Shown here: piece after piece, positions 26,004-35,381 of the stretch
How the letters are laid out: every line of letters starts with the position of its first letter
How positions within the stretch are numbered: the first letter of the stretch is position 1
Origin: Mucilaginibacter sp. JRF
GTDB lineage: Bacteria > Bacteroidota > Bacteroidia > Sphingobacteriales > Sphingobacteriaceae
Length of the DNA stretch: 64,000 bases
Assembly: GCF_015223065.1 (NCBI RefSeq)
Contig: NZ_JADFBY010000003.1
Span: 124,001 to 188,000 of the forward strand
Reading direction: 5' to 3'
Position numbers and translations under genes: made by a program
The notes under the pieces: generated by a model
What the model was told of the DNA's origin: nothing
Seen by the model: the letters and a program-made list of their open reading frames with translations, nothing else
Database searches by the model: none

Positions 26004-26735
26004 ATGTATATGCGTATCACTAAATTATTAATACTTGCTTTGCTGATGCTTACAGGCAAAATGGCCTCAGCAAGCGCTTACTGGCTGGAGGTAAAAGGCA
26101 ACGGTAAACCCGGTCAGCCTGTAACAGTGATTCTGTGCTATGGCAGTATGGATGATAAAGGCATCAGACAACGCGATACCGGCACGGAGCTAAAACTTAC
26201 AGGCGATTTTAAATTTTGGATCATTGATCCGGAAGGAAAAAAGGAAAGTCTGACGCTTACCATGCAAAAGGATAGCTGGCAGGGAACATTCACCCCCAAA
26301 ATTAAAGGCACCTACCGCATTATCGGCATGAATGATAAGCACCCGGTGGTTGATCGCTCCGCATCAGGCGGAGAGAACATCAGGCCGGTAGATTACCTGT
26401 GCGCAGCGTACCAGGTAGCGGGCGAACAACCTGTTGTAACAATGCCCTTGCAAGCTTTTGATATGATCAGTGAACTGAAGGATGGCTTTGTGACCATTAA
26501 AGCTTTCAACCGAAATAAGCCTGCTCCTGCCGGCACACAACTAAGGGTATTTAATCCTGATAACTGGGAGAAGGAATTAACATTGGATACCAATGGCGAA
26601 GCCCGCTTTTACGCGCCGATTAAAGGTTTATACATCATCAGGCAGGATAAGTTTGAGGCCGCGCCGGGTGAGTTGAATGGCGTTAAATATGCCCGCATCC
26701 GCCATAGGTGTAATTACTACTTGCTGGTTAAGTAA
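26004..26735 (+). CDS. DUF4198-like periplasmic protein associated with metal uptake
   Basis: 243 residues with a signal peptide (1-23). The two-domain beta pattern, YWLEVKGNGKPGQPVTVILCYGSMD followed by IDPEGKKESLTL and later FNRNKPAPAGTQLRVFNPDNWEKEL, is that of DUF4198/NikM-like proteins found beside TonB receptors and metal transporters. It probably works with the receptor upstream (85-base gap with stem-loop). Exact ligand unknown. Confidence 0.7.
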   Translation: MYMRITKLLILALLMLTGKMASASAYWLEVKGNGKPGQPVTVILCYGSMDDKGIRQRDTGTELKLTGDFKFWIIDPEGKKESLTLTMQKDSWQGTFTPKIKGTYRIIGMNDKHPVVDRSASGGENIRPVDYLCAAYQVAGEQPVVTMPLQAFDMISELKDGFVTIKAFNRNKPAPAGTQLRVFNPDNWEKELTLDTNGEARFYAPIKGLYIIRQDKFEAAPGELNGVKYARIRHRCNYYLLVK

Positions 26736-26862
26736 TAAGCTATTGTCATGCAAGCCTCAAATGTATACAGGCAAACATCCGTTGGTATAAGTTTTTCGTT
26801 GATTAATATGTGATCGGGCCAGGTATCTGTTACCTGCTATCACCGGCAATTAAAAACTAAAT

Positions 26863-26870
26863 TAACTTTG
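26863..26870 (+). promoter_or_regulatory. TAnnTTTG promoter element abutting the msrB start
   Basis: TAACTTTG ends four bases before the ATG at 26875, the same spacing as at 17114 and 57874; it predicts a leaderless or near-leaderless transcript. Confidence 0.5.
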
Positions 26871-26874
26871 CATC

Positions 26875-27396
26875 ATGAGGTATAAATTCATTTTATTTCT
26901 TTCGGTTATACTGTTTGCATCGGGCTTGAGGGTGAGCGCGCAAAATGCGAATGATAACAAGAATGCTAAAAACCCATATTACTCAAATACCGACATTCGC
27001 CGCATAAAAGTGAGCAATGCCGAGTGGAAAAAGATACTCCCTACCGAGTTGTACAAGGTAGCCCGCGAAGCCAATACCGAACGTGCCTTTACCGGCAAAT
27101 ACTGGAACAGCAATGCCAAAGGCACCTACTATTGCGCGGTGTGCGGCAATAAGCTATTCCGGTCGGATGCTAAATTTGCGAGCGAGTGCGGCTGGCCCAG
27201 CTTTTTTGAGCCTGTACGCAAAAACAGTGTGATATACGTAGAGGATAATACTTACGGCATGAAACGCACTGAGGTACGCTGCGACCGTTGCGATTCGCAC
27301 CTGGGGCATATTTTTGACGATGGCCCGCCACCCACCTACAAACGCTTTTGCATGAACTCTATCTCGCTTGATTTTAAGCCCGATAAAGGCATCTAA
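26875..27396 (+). CDS. msrB: Secreted peptide-methionine (R)-S-oxide reductase MsrB
   Basis: 173 residues. An N-terminal signal peptide (about 1-22, RVSAQ) implies periplasmic action. MsrB domain: ANTERAFTGKYW, zinc Cys pairs CAVCGNKLF and CDRCDSHLG, GWPSFFEPV, HIFDDGPPPTYKRFCMNS with the catalytic Cys in RFC. It reduces methionine-R-sulfoxide in exported proteins. Single-gene unit with its own promoter and terminator. Confidence 0.95.
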   Translation: MRYKFILFLSVILFASGLRVSAQNANDNKNAKNPYYSNTDIRRIKVSNAEWKKILPTELYKVAREANTERAFTGKYWNSNAKGTYYCAVCGNKLFRSDAKFASECGWPSFFEPVRKNSVIYVEDNTYGMKRTEVRCDRCDSHLGHIFDDGPPPTYKRFCMNSISLDFKPDKGI

Positions 27397-27414
27397 CTGG
27401 GATGATCAGCATAA

Positions 27415-27455
27415 AAAAATGGCAACTTAAATATATTGAGGTTGCCATTTTTAGT
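27415..27455 (+). terminator. Terminator after msrB
   Basis: Perfect 12-bp stem 27415-27426 with 27441-27452, ending in a T run; the A/T flanks allow bidirectional function. Confidence 0.8.
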
Positions 27456-27517
27456 TTGATAGGTTTGCGGTTATATCGCCAAATAAAATATATTGCATAA
27501 AAATGCGGTACATATAA

Positions 27518-28096
27518 ATGCGGGTTAAGGACGATATAAAAAACAGTAAGATATACCAGGCTACCATATCGCTAACCTCGCGGGTTGGTTTGGCCGGGCT
27601 AACCATGGCCAACATTGCCCAGGCGGCGGGCATTGCTACCGGCTCGGTATATACTTATTACAGCAGCAAGGTGGTGCTCATTAACGAGATCTACAAACAA
27701 ACCCTCAGCCGGTACGAGGAACGCTTGTATGACGATATCGCCTTTGATGATGCTGTTGATGTTAACCTGCGTAAGGTATTTTTAAACTACATGCACTACC
27801 TGCAAGCCTACCGTGAGGAGTGGATTTTTCAGGATCAGTATTACTTTTCGCCATACGCGGTAAAAAACCATGATATGCAGCAAACTACCGATGCCATGTT
27901 TTTACCCTTGACCCAAATTTTGGAACAAGGCCAAAGCATCGGCCTGATCAAACCTGTACCCACCAATTACTTCATCTATTTGTTGCATGGTTTTGGGCAT
28001 GAGGTATCGGCCGCGGTACACATGGGGCTCGAAACCTTTGATGAAATTCTTATCGAAAACAGCTTTTCGCTGTACTGGTCGGCAATAAAACAGTGA
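27518..28096 (+). CDS. TetR-family transcriptional regulator
   Basis: 192 residues. N-terminal TetR helix-turn-helix: IYQATISLTSRVGLAGLTMANIAQAAGIATGSVYTYYSSKVVLINEIY. The remaining helical ligand domain carries no recognisable specificity motif. A perfect 36-bp palindrome starts three bases after its stop and lies upstream of a co-directional SDR gene, so repression of the SDR is likely. Ligand unknown. Confidence 0.9.
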   Translation: MRVKDDIKNSKIYQATISLTSRVGLAGLTMANIAQAAGIATGSVYTYYSSKVVLINEIYKQTLSRYEERLYDDIAFDDAVDVNLRKVFLNYMHYLQAYREEWIFQDQYYFSPYAVKNHDMQQTTDAMFLPLTQILEQGQSIGLIKPVPTNYFIYLLHGFGHEVSAAVHMGLETFDEILIENSFSLYWSAIKQ

Positions 28097-28098
28097 TA

Positions 28099-28134
28099 TT
28101 TTTCTAAATTGAATAATTATTCAATTTAGAAAAA
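28099..28134. promoter_or_regulatory. Perfect 36-bp palindrome between tetR-type and SDR genes
   Basis: Every base from 28099 to 28116 is complementary to its mirror from 28134 back to 28117. It is AT-rich with TTGAATAATTATTCAA at its centre. It lies 55 bases before the SDR start, suiting a TetR operator; as RNA it would form an 18-bp hairpin with a T-rich 5' and A-rich 3' flank, so a terminator role is also possible. Confidence 0.7.
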
Positions 28135-28188
28135 CTTTATTCCTTTTAATGCTATTGTATATGTGTTTAAACATTAAATGCTTATACA

Positions 28189-28971
28189 ATGGAAAATACA
28201 TTAAATGGAAAAGTAGCATTAGTGACCGGTGCCGGCAGAGGCATTGGCCAGGGTATTGCAGTAAGTTTGGCAAAAGCAGGCGCGAGTGTAGCGCTGGCCG
28301 ATGTCAGCATTGAATTTTTAGCCGAAACAAAAAGTCTGGTTGAACAGGCCGGTGCAAAGGTTATCACCTACCAGGTTGACGTAACCGACTACAGCAAAGT
28401 ACAAGGCGTAGTACAAAAGGTAACCGCCGACTTCGGCACGTTAGACATTGCCGTGAACAACGCCGGTGTAATTGGCATCCACAAAACAGTTGAGATGGAA
28501 CCTGAAGAATGGGACCGCATTATGGATGTAAATGCCAAGGGCGTGTTTTTATGCTGCAAAGCCGAGTTAGAGGTTATGCTGCCTAAAAAGCATGGCCGTA
28601 TTATTAACGTAGCATCAATAGCCGGTAAATCGGGCATGCAGTTGTTAGCTGCTTACAGTGCCTCAAAATTCGCGGTGGTGGGCTTTACCAACTCATTAGC
28701 TAAAGAGGTTGCCAAGGAGGGCATTACGGTGAACGCGCTTTGTCCGGGTATTGTGGGCACAGGCATGTGGCGTGGCGATACAGGCCTGTCAAAAGCTTAC
28801 GCCCGTGATGGCGAAACCGAAGAACAATCTTGGGAGCGTAACCAGCAGGATCTGCTGCCACAAGGCGAGGCTCAAACGCCCGAAGATATGGGTCAGCTGG
28901 CCGTTTACCTGGCATCGGCACCACACGTAACCGGGCAAGCCATTGCGGTTGATGGCGGTTACTCGTTATAA
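28189..28971 (+). CDS. Short-chain dehydrogenase/reductase (SDR)
   Basis: 260 residues, classical SDR. NAD(P)-binding TGAGRGIGQG (about 14-23), NNAGVIG, catalytic Ser in NVASIAGKSG, YSASK active-site motif, and C-terminal ITGQ-type segment VTGQAIAVDGGYSL. It resembles diacetyl/acetoin- and sugar-alcohol-type dehydrogenases; substrate not deducible. Probably under the upstream TetR-type regulator. Confidence 0.93.
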   Translation: MENTLNGKVALVTGAGRGIGQGIAVSLAKAGASVALADVSIEFLAETKSLVEQAGAKVITYQVDVTDYSKVQGVVQKVTADFGTLDIAVNNAGVIGIHKTVEMEPEEWDRIMDVNAKGVFLCCKAELEVMLPKKHGRIINVASIAGKSGMQLLAAYSASKFAVVGFTNSLAKEVAKEGITVNALCPGIVGTGMWRGDTGLSKAYARDGETEEQSWERNQQDLLPQGEAQTPEDMGQLAVYLASAPHVTGQAIAVDGGYSL

Positions 28972-28985
28972 TTTACGATGATGAA

Positions 28986-29024
28986 AGAGCAGTTCTGGGA
29001 AAAATAACAGAGCTGCTTTTTTTG
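28986..29024 (+). terminator. Terminator after SDR gene
   Basis: Interrupted stem AGCAG (28988-28992) with CTGCT (29013-29017) extended by CTG/CAG, then a run of seven T. Confidence 0.6.
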
Positions 29025-29181
29025 TTTACTCCTGATGTAAAGAGTATAGTTTTCGATTCCCCTTCTCCCTTTTATTTAAACAAAAACACCTATTGGTCGA
29101 CTCTATATAGCATATGGTCGATACCGTAAATTTATATTAGTGCTTATGGTTATAATTGTATAACACACCAACATTACAATT

Positions 29182-30426
29182 ATGAGTACTCAAAAAATAT
29201 GGTCGCGGCGTAATTTCCTGACCACCATTGCCGGTACCGGTGCCTTTGTGGCTCTTAATCCGTTTGCAGCCTGGGCTACTGATGATATTGACCCCAGGGT
29301 AGCCGCTATTGTAGCCGCCACCATCGGTATCGATACACATAACCATATTGATGTACCGTTGATAACAGCAGAATTACCGGGGCCTGATATTGATATTTCC
29401 GGCGAAATGAAACGCTCTGGATTGTCAGCCATCTGCATGACCTTCGCGCTCGATTATCAGCGCTTAGATAAACCCGGCCAGGCTTACGAGCGTTTTTTGA
29501 ACGGGCTATCAGTTATGGACAAGCAATTGGCTAAAAATCACATTAAGCGCGCGCTGAACTTTGCCGACATCAAGACCGCACATAAAAAGCATCAGCCTAC
29601 TGTGATACAATCCATTGAGGGATGTCATTTTTTGGAAGGACATTTGGATCGGGTTGAGGTGGCTTATAAACATGGCCTACGCCACCTCGGTTTACTGCAC
29701 GATAGTGATGCCTCAGTTCCGTTAGGCGATGTTTACACCAACCCACCCAATTTAGGCGGCCTTACCAAGTTTGGGGCTGATGTGATCAGGGAATGTAACC
29801 GTTTGGGTATTTTGGTTGATCTGGCACATGCCAGCGCGGATACCGTGGCCGCGGCACTTAAGGTTACTACCAAGCCTGTGCTTATATCGCACACAGGGCT
29901 TGATACGCAGTTAGGCCAAAACCCAAATATGGCCCGCATGATGCGCCCAAGGCTGATCAGCAAAGAGAATGCTAAAACAGTTGCTAATGCCGGAGGTGTG
30001 ATAGGCGTATGGACACACCTGGCTGATACACCATTGGAGTTTGCCCAAAATATAAAAGCGATGGTTAACGTAGCCGGTATTGATCATGTTTGCATTGGTA
30101 CCGATACTAAACTTACACCGGCTTATCGCTCAAAAGCAGCGAGCGGTTTTGGCCCCGGCCCCGGTGGGCCGGGTCCGCAGGGTGGCCCCCCTCCCCCTGG
30201 TCAGCGCCCTGAAAGTCCTCCGCCCGACAAAAAACCCGGTGGTGAGCCCAACCGAAAGCGGGCGGGCGAACGCACTAATGAAGCATGGGAAAATCAGAAA
30301 GCCGGCTTTTACTATGTTGTGGTGGATGCCCTATTGAAAACAGGCTTTACCGCCGAGGAAATAGGCAAGATAGGCGGAGGCAATTTTTGCCGTGTATTTG
30401 ATGCCGCCACAGCAGGTCATAGTTAA
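29182..30426 (+). CDS. Tat-exported membrane dipeptidase (peptidase M19) with Gly/Pro-rich insert
   Basis: 414 residues. A Tat signal begins with SRRNFL (residues 8-13). The M19 fold has GIDTHNHID (first metal ligands), IQSIEGCHFLEG, GLRHLGLLHDS, VDLAHASADT, LISHTGLD and HVCIGTDTK. Residues about 320-360 are a Gly/Pro-rich stretch (PGPGGPGPQGGPPPPGQ) replacing part of a normal loop. It should hydrolyse dipeptides in the periplasm with a binuclear metal site. Single gene, terminator downstream. Confidence 0.9.
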   Translation: MSTQKIWSRRNFLTTIAGTGAFVALNPFAAWATDDIDPRVAAIVAATIGIDTHNHIDVPLITAELPGPDIDISGEMKRSGLSAICMTFALDYQRLDKPGQAYERFLNGLSVMDKQLAKNHIKRALNFADIKTAHKKHQPTVIQSIEGCHFLEGHLDRVEVAYKHGLRHLGLLHDSDASVPLGDVYTNPPNLGGLTKFGADVIRECNRLGILVDLAHASADTVAAALKVTTKPVLISHTGLDTQLGQNPNMARMMRPRLISKENAKTVANAGGVIGVWTHLADTPLEFAQNIKAMVNVAGIDHVCIGTDTKLTPAYRSKAASGFGPGPGGPGPQGGPPPPGQRPESPPPDKKPGGEPNRKRAGERTNEAWENQKAGFYYVVVDALLKTGFTAEEIGKIGGGNFCRVFDAATAGHS

Positions 30427-30458
30427 AATCTATTAACACACCCATCTGTTATAAAGCA

Positions 30459-30490
30459 AAAAAGGCCCGCAATTGCGAGGCCTTTTTCTA
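30459..30490. terminator. Bidirectional terminator
   Basis: Stem 30459-30467 with 30479-30487 with A and T flanks, between the dipeptidase and a convergent SDR. Confidence 0.75.
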
Positions 30491-30525
30491 TATATATATA
30501 AATAGGGGCTACGGACAAATTTTAG

Positions 30526-31317
30526 TTATACGTTACCGTATGAGTTTGACTGACCACCGTCAATAGCGATGATCTGGCCGTTTACATAGCTGCAATCCTC
30601 ACTTAGTAAAAACGTTACCAGCTTGCCTACTTCTTCGGGCAGACCCAAACGCTTGGTTGGGTTGGCTTGCGCATATACCGTTTCGGCCTGTTTAGGATCA
30701 GTCGGGTTAACCTGTTTAAATGCCTCGGCAACCATTGGGGTAAGTATAGCGCCCGGTGCAATGGCATTGGTTTGTATACCGTAACGGCCATACTCAAGCG
30801 CGGCGTTTTTGGTAATGCCCGATACCGCGTGCTTGGTAGCCACATAAGCGGTTTGGTTCATCACGCCCCTGATGCCGCCTACCGAAGCTACGTTAACAAT
30901 ACGACCGTACTCCTGTTTCTGCATCACGGGGATGATGTATTTCAAGCCATAGTAAACACCCATCAGGTTAATATCAACTACCTTTTTAAACACATCCAGA
31001 TCATACTCAACCAAAGGAGCCTGGCGGCCTTCAATACCGGCATTATTGTAAAAGCCATCAATACGACCATACTCGTTCACGGTATCATCAACATATTGTT
31101 TAACCGCGGCCTCGCTTGATACATCGGCAACGGCGGTAATTATTTTAGTTTGCGGATATTGCTCCAGTATAGTAGCCTTAGCTTTTTCAAGCAGTTCGGC
31201 ATTATAATCAACAAGGGTTAACAAGGCACCATTCTTAGCCGCTTCGAGCGCGCTGGCGTAGCCAAGCCCCATTGCTGCCCCGGTGATGATGATAACCCTA
31301 TCTTTTAAACGTTCCAT
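30526..31317 (-). CDS. Short-chain dehydrogenase/reductase (SDR)
   Basis: 263 residues. TGAAMGLGYA nucleotide loop, YNNAGIEG, NVASVGGIRG with the catalytic Ser, YVATK active site, and YVNGQIIAIDGGQSN near the end. The catalytic tetrad is complete. It follows a second SDR on the same strand with a 34-base gap, forming a two-gene unit downstream of an AraC-type regulator. The two differ in length and sequence and are paralogues rather than a recent duplication. Confidence 0.92.
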   Translation of the reverse strand: MERLKDRVIIITGAAMGLGYASALEAAKNGALLTLVDYNAELLEKAKATILEQYPQTKIITAVADVSSEAAVKQYVDDTVNEYGRIDGFYNNAGIEGRQAPLVEYDLDVFKKVVDINLMGVYYGLKYIIPVMQKQEYGRIVNVASVGGIRGVMNQTAYVATKHAVSGITKNAALEYGRYGIQTNAIAPGAILTPMVAEAFKQVNPTDPKQAETVYAQANPTKRLGLPEEVGKLVTFLLSEDCSYVNGQIIAIDGGQSNSYGNV

Positions 31318-31351
31318 GTTTTATAGTATAATTTTAGATGTATAAGTTTTG

Positions 31352-32113
31352 TTAAGCCTGCGATGCGCCATCAACCAGGTTAACGGTGCCTGATACAAAG
31401 CGGCTCTCGTCTGACGCGAGGAATACCACCATATCGGCAATTTCATCGGGCTGGGCATAACGGCCAAACGGAATGGTTTTCTCCAGTTCCTTTTTTGCCG
31501 ATGTGCCATCGCCGTGGCCAAAACCATCTTCTAAAGAGCGCATCATGCGGTTGTCAACCGCGCTTGGGTTAACCGTGTTCACCCTGATCTTGCGTGGAGC
31601 GGCCTCAATAGCCACACTGCGCATAGTGCCTATAACCGCATGCTTACTGGTATTGTACGGGCTGGTGCCGGGGCTACCAATAACACCCGCTACTGATGAG
31701 GTGATGATAATGCTGCCACCATCACTCATAACCGGCAATACGTGTTTGCAACCCAGCCAAACACCCTTCACATTCACAGCTATAACCCTATCAAACATCT
31801 CTTCAGGGTATTCGGCAATGGGTTTAACAACACCTTCAATACCAGCATTATTGAAGAATATATCAATTTTGCCCAATCGGGCTATTGTTTGTTCAACATA
31901 ATTCTGCACGTCGGCGCTTTTGGTAACATCGGCAACTACGTAGCTTACATTATCGTTACCGCCTAACTCGGTAACGGCATTTTGCAGGCCTTCTTCTTGC
32001 AGATCAACCAAAACAACCTTAGCACCATTTGCCAAAAACTTACGCGCGGTGGCCAGGCCAATTGAACCGGCTCCACCGGTAATTACGGCCACCTTATCTT
32101 CTAATCTTTTCAT
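31352..32113 (-). CDS. Short-chain dehydrogenase/reductase (SDR)
   Basis: 253 residues. TGGAGSIGLATA nucleotide loop, FNNAGIEG, TSSVAGVIGSPG, YNTSK active site, FVSGTVNLVDGASQA C-terminus. First gene of the SDR pair, 121 bases downstream of the AraC-type regulator's stop on the same strand. Substrates are unknown; paired SDRs may act on successive oxidation steps or form a mixed tetramer. Confidence 0.92.
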   Translation of the reverse strand: MKRLEDKVAVITGGAGSIGLATARKFLANGAKVVLVDLQEEGLQNAVTELGGNDNVSYVVADVTKSADVQNYVEQTIARLGKIDIFFNNAGIEGVVKPIAEYPEEMFDRVIAVNVKGVWLGCKHVLPVMSDGGSIIITSSVAGVIGSPGTSPYNTSKHAVIGTMRSVAIEAAPRKIRVNTVNPSAVDNRMMRSLEDGFGHGDGTSAKKELEKTIPFGRYAQPDEIADMVVFLASDESRFVSGTVNLVDGASQA

Positions 32114-32234
32114 GTTATAAAAAACTTTATTATAACAACTTAAATGCGTTTACAAAGTTGCGCTAATAAAGGCTGAAAGTGCCGCACAATCAGGAAGATG
32201 ATCAGCACTATTTGAACATGAAACGGGGGTGATT

Positions 32235-33071
32235 CTACTTTATGAATTCCAGGCTATCTTTTTCCCTGAATTGATCGGGACTGATGCCGGTATGTTTCTT
32301 GAAGAAACGCGCGAAGTATGATTGATCAGAAAAACCGAGGTTGTAAGCTATCTCCTTTATAGAGTGCTGGCGATGGAACAACTCGCGCTTGGCCTCTATC
32401 AGCAGCATTTGGTCGCGCAGGCGGTTAATGGTGAGCCCGGCACGAAAGCGCAGTATCTCGTTCACCCGTTTAGCGGTGAGGCCTAACTTATCGGCGTAAA
32501 AATCGGCAGGCTTGTTTTCACGGTAATGTTCCTCAATTAATTGCACCAATTTGATCATGCGGGCATCATCCTCGGCAGTGAGCGCCGGGGCGTTTTGGGT
32601 AAAACGATACAGGTGGGTAAACAGCGCGGTAGTATAAGTTAACAGCAGGTTGCTATCGGCTTCGCCGCGATATTCCAGCAATATCAAATTGAACAGCTGG
32701 CTAAAGGCATCCAACATATCAGGCGGTATCTGTATGCCATTATCATTAAAAGGCAGAAACAGCTGCCGCAAATAAGGCTCCTCAATACGATGCAGAAACT
32801 CCGCCGAGAAAACGATATTCTTAGCCCTGGGTAACTCTAACGAGGGTATGGAATGTACCTGGTTGCGCCCTATCATATACACCATATCCTTTTTTATGGG
32901 ATAGGGCTTAAAATCTATATAATGGGTACCGGCATCCTCCTGAAACCAAACCATGGCATAAAAATCAATACGATGGTCGGGGCTATGCTCACCAAAAGCA
33001 GTGCTTGTATCCGTCGCCATAAATTGGATAGACGGCAGCGTATGTAAAGGAATGCCTGGTAAGTTGTGCAT
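32235..33071 (-). CDS. AraC-family transcriptional regulator
   Basis: 278 residues from the ATG at 33071 (MHNLPGIPLHTLPSI); an upstream ATG at 33116 adds 15 atypical residues. N-terminal cupin-like domain (DAGTHYIDFKPYPIKKDMVYMI). C-terminal HTH pair: FYADKLGLTAKRVNEILRFRAG and IKEIAYNLGFSDQSYFARFFKKHTGISPDQFR. It probably controls the SDR pair just downstream. The large gene upstream of it ends 90 bases before this start. Confidence 0.92.
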   Translation of the reverse strand: MHNLPGIPLHTLPSIQFMATDTSTAFGEHSPDHRIDFYAMVWFQEDAGTHYIDFKPYPIKKDMVYMIGRNQVHSIPSLELPRAKNIVFSAEFLHRIEEPYLRQLFLPFNDNGIQIPPDMLDAFSQLFNLILLEYRGEADSNLLLTYTTALFTHLYRFTQNAPALTAEDDARMIKLVQLIEEHYRENKPADFYADKLGLTAKRVNEILRFRAGLTINRLRDQMLLIEAKRELFHRQHSIKEIAYNLGFSDQSYFARFFKKHTGISPDQFREKDSLEFIK

Positions 33072-33160
33072 AATTGGTTTATTTGCAGATGCCCGGCGGG
33101 CACCTGCAAATATCATTAACCTATGCTTACTTCAAATAGTTTTTTGTAAAAAAGTGTACT

Positions 33161-35239
33161 TTATTGCAAATAGATGGTTTGCGTAAAGGCACCGTTAACG
33201 GCGGCATCCCACACTTCAAGCCTTACCCATTTGCGACCTTTAAGGTCAACCGGCCAGCTAAATGTTTTGTTGCCGAAGGCCTGAGTGCTGTTCAATTCTA
33301 TACGGTGGCGGTATACCTTGCTGCCATCGCCCGATATAACTTCGGCAAAGCTGAGCGGGAATGTCCAGTTCACCTGCGCGTTTACTACTACTTTACCATT
33401 GGCTGGCAAGGTTAAGGTTTCGCCCGATTGTTTGCCGTTGATGTTAAACACCGGCAACATGATCTCGCCTGTTGAAGTAAAGAACTTGCCCTGCTTAATA
33501 TCATCAAGTACCGGCTGCCAGCCTTGCTTATAATCGGGCAGCTTATCCATTTTCAGGTAGTTTACGTTGAGGTGGGCATACATCTCGTTTTCCGGCTCTA
33601 CGGTAAACAGATCGGCTTCGGCAATGATGTGTTTTTTCAGTCCCCAGTTGTTCATATCATCCAGCAGTTCAAACACCCGCTGGCCTATGCGTGGCTGCGA
33701 CAGATCGGCCGGTATATGCTTCCAGGCACCGCCCATAAAATGATCAGACAGGAAGAATTTTTCATCCTTGTACTTATCCGGGTATCCGGTTGAACCTTTG
33801 GTGCGCGGGTGTGCTGTCCACATCAGTCCGTTCTCGGCTTCCATCAGCTTCAGCATATCATCCTTATCACCTATATGATACACCTTGCCATAGCCGGGCA
33901 CCTCGCTCACAAATGGCTCATTGGCCTTGCGCGACATTACCCAATACACCGGCTTAGGGAAGAACGACAACCAGTGGCCGCCCAAAAACTCGTTAGGTTC
34001 CTCGCCGGGCAGCAGCAGGAATTTACTGTCCGAAAAACGGGCGCACATATCATGCAGGGCCTTCAGCTCGGGCAAGCGTAAACTATCCGGGCCTTTGGGG
34101 TGTGCCGTGTAATGGAACTCACCCAAATGGATAATATCGATACCTGTTTTGCGGAACACCTTAACAAAGTTAGGGCTATCGGGCACCGGCTTACCCTTGC
34201 GGATAACGCCCATCACATACTCGTTATGGAAATGGCTCGACAGCGTTTTATAGCCCGGCAATTTTGGGTAAACATCATTATGGGTGAATTTTTTAACCGC
34301 CGTTAAGGCATCCTGCGGAGAGCCTGCACTTAGCAGACAGAAGAAGTTTAGGCGTTGCTGCGTATTAGGCGGCGCATTAAACCAGGGCACAAAGCGTTTA
34401 TCGCCCTCCAGCTCCTGCCTTATACCGAGGCCGTAGCCGGGCAGCATATCGCGGTAATTGTTGCCATACCAAACAAACTTAAGGTTAAAGGCTTCATCCA
34501 GCGGATAAAAATATTGGTGCGGTGCCGGGAAAACAGCCAGGTTACCGGCCTTGCCCTCCCCTATTATGGTGCGATATTTTACAGCGAGGTTTTGGCTGGC
34601 ATCACCCGCAGCAACGTTGGCCGTTTGCAATTTATCATCAGTTGATGACCATGCCATGCCTTTCCATGACGGGGTTTTACTAACCAAACCGGCATCATAC
34701 AATATAGCGGTCGAATCTACCGGTGTTGAAATAACCGCGGCTACGTTTATCAGTGGCGAGCCATTATAAAGGGTTATCTCTAACGCGCCGTTAAATGACG
34801 CGGCGCTCACCTTACCCAGCCTGATCACCGTACGTGAACCCGCGGTGCGTACACTGCTGCTGCTCTTTTCAAACTTTACGGGGTATGATTGATGCGGCTT
34901 TTGCGGCACCTTATCAAAAAATATGTTCCAGCCGTTTTGTGATATCAGGTCGCGTTTGCCTACGGTGAGTACAAATGCCGGATCGAGCGCGCTGCCTACC
35001 TCCTTGTAAACTTTGTTTTGGCTTACCTGCAAACTTTTAAGTAATGGTGAGCCCTGGCGCAGATCGATCAGTAGCTGACCTTTTTCGTTACCACCAACAG
35101 GCCAGTTAACCGTTAACACCTGATTATTCACCACAGCCTTTACCGGCCCTGATTTATTGAATCCGGAAAAATTTACAGCAGTTTGAGCATTAAGCAATAG
35201 TGGACACAGCCACAACACAAGGAGGATAGCTTTTCGCAT
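33161..35239 (-). CDS. Large secreted protein, PHP/CehA-like hydrolase suspected
   Basis: 692 residues with a clear signal peptide (1-18, LLLNAQ). The first half is beta-rich with repeated strand motifs. The second half has His/Asp/Glu clusters that could bind metals: DIIHLGEFHYTAHP, LLLPGEEPNE, GLMWTAHPRTKG and LSDHFMGGAWKHIP, the pattern of CehA/McbA-type PHP phosphoesterases. No confident family assignment. It is divergent from a GH43 glycosidase gene (143 bases between starts), so a part in glycan or phosphoester breakdown is possible. Confidence 0.65.
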   Translation of the reverse strand: MRKAILLVLWLCPLLLNAQTAVNFSGFNKSGPVKAVVNNQVLTVNWPVGGNEKGQLLIDLRQGSPLLKSLQVSQNKVYKEVGSALDPAFVLTVGKRDLISQNGWNIFFDKVPQKPHQSYPVKFEKSSSSVRTAGSRTVIRLGKVSAASFNGALEITLYNGSPLINVAAVISTPVDSTAILYDAGLVSKTPSWKGMAWSSTDDKLQTANVAAGDASQNLAVKYRTIIGEGKAGNLAVFPAPHQYFYPLDEAFNLKFVWYGNNYRDMLPGYGLGIRQELEGDKRFVPWFNAPPNTQQRLNFFCLLSAGSPQDALTAVKKFTHNDVYPKLPGYKTLSSHFHNEYVMGVIRKGKPVPDSPNFVKVFRKTGIDIIHLGEFHYTAHPKGPDSLRLPELKALHDMCARFSDSKFLLLPGEEPNEFLGGHWLSFFPKPVYWVMSRKANEPFVSEVPGYGKVYHIGDKDDMLKLMEAENGLMWTAHPRTKGSTGYPDKYKDEKFFLSDHFMGGAWKHIPADLSQPRIGQRVFELLDDMNNWGLKKHIIAEADLFTVEPENEMYAHLNVNYLKMDKLPDYKQGWQPVLDDIKQGKFFTSTGEIMLPVFNINGKQSGETLTLPANGKVVVNAQVNWTFPLSFAEVISGDGSKVYRHRIELNSTQAFGNKTFSWPVDLKGRKWVRLEVWDAAVNGAFTQTIYLQ

Positions 35240-35381
35240 AGTTTTTCAATTGGTTGGCAGCAAGATATAATTTTTCGGGCAAAACCACCAAACCATAATA
35301 CCTTTTAGTTCAGGCATAAATCAGTAATAAAAGTGTTATAATTGCTTTTAGCAAACCAAGCCATCGCCAAAACCATCAATT

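Noticed and set aside
33161..34769. Several plus-strand frames of 60-100 residues opposite the secreted protein
   Set aside because: No motif or start site, and they lie antisense to a signal-peptide-bearing gene with coding bias.
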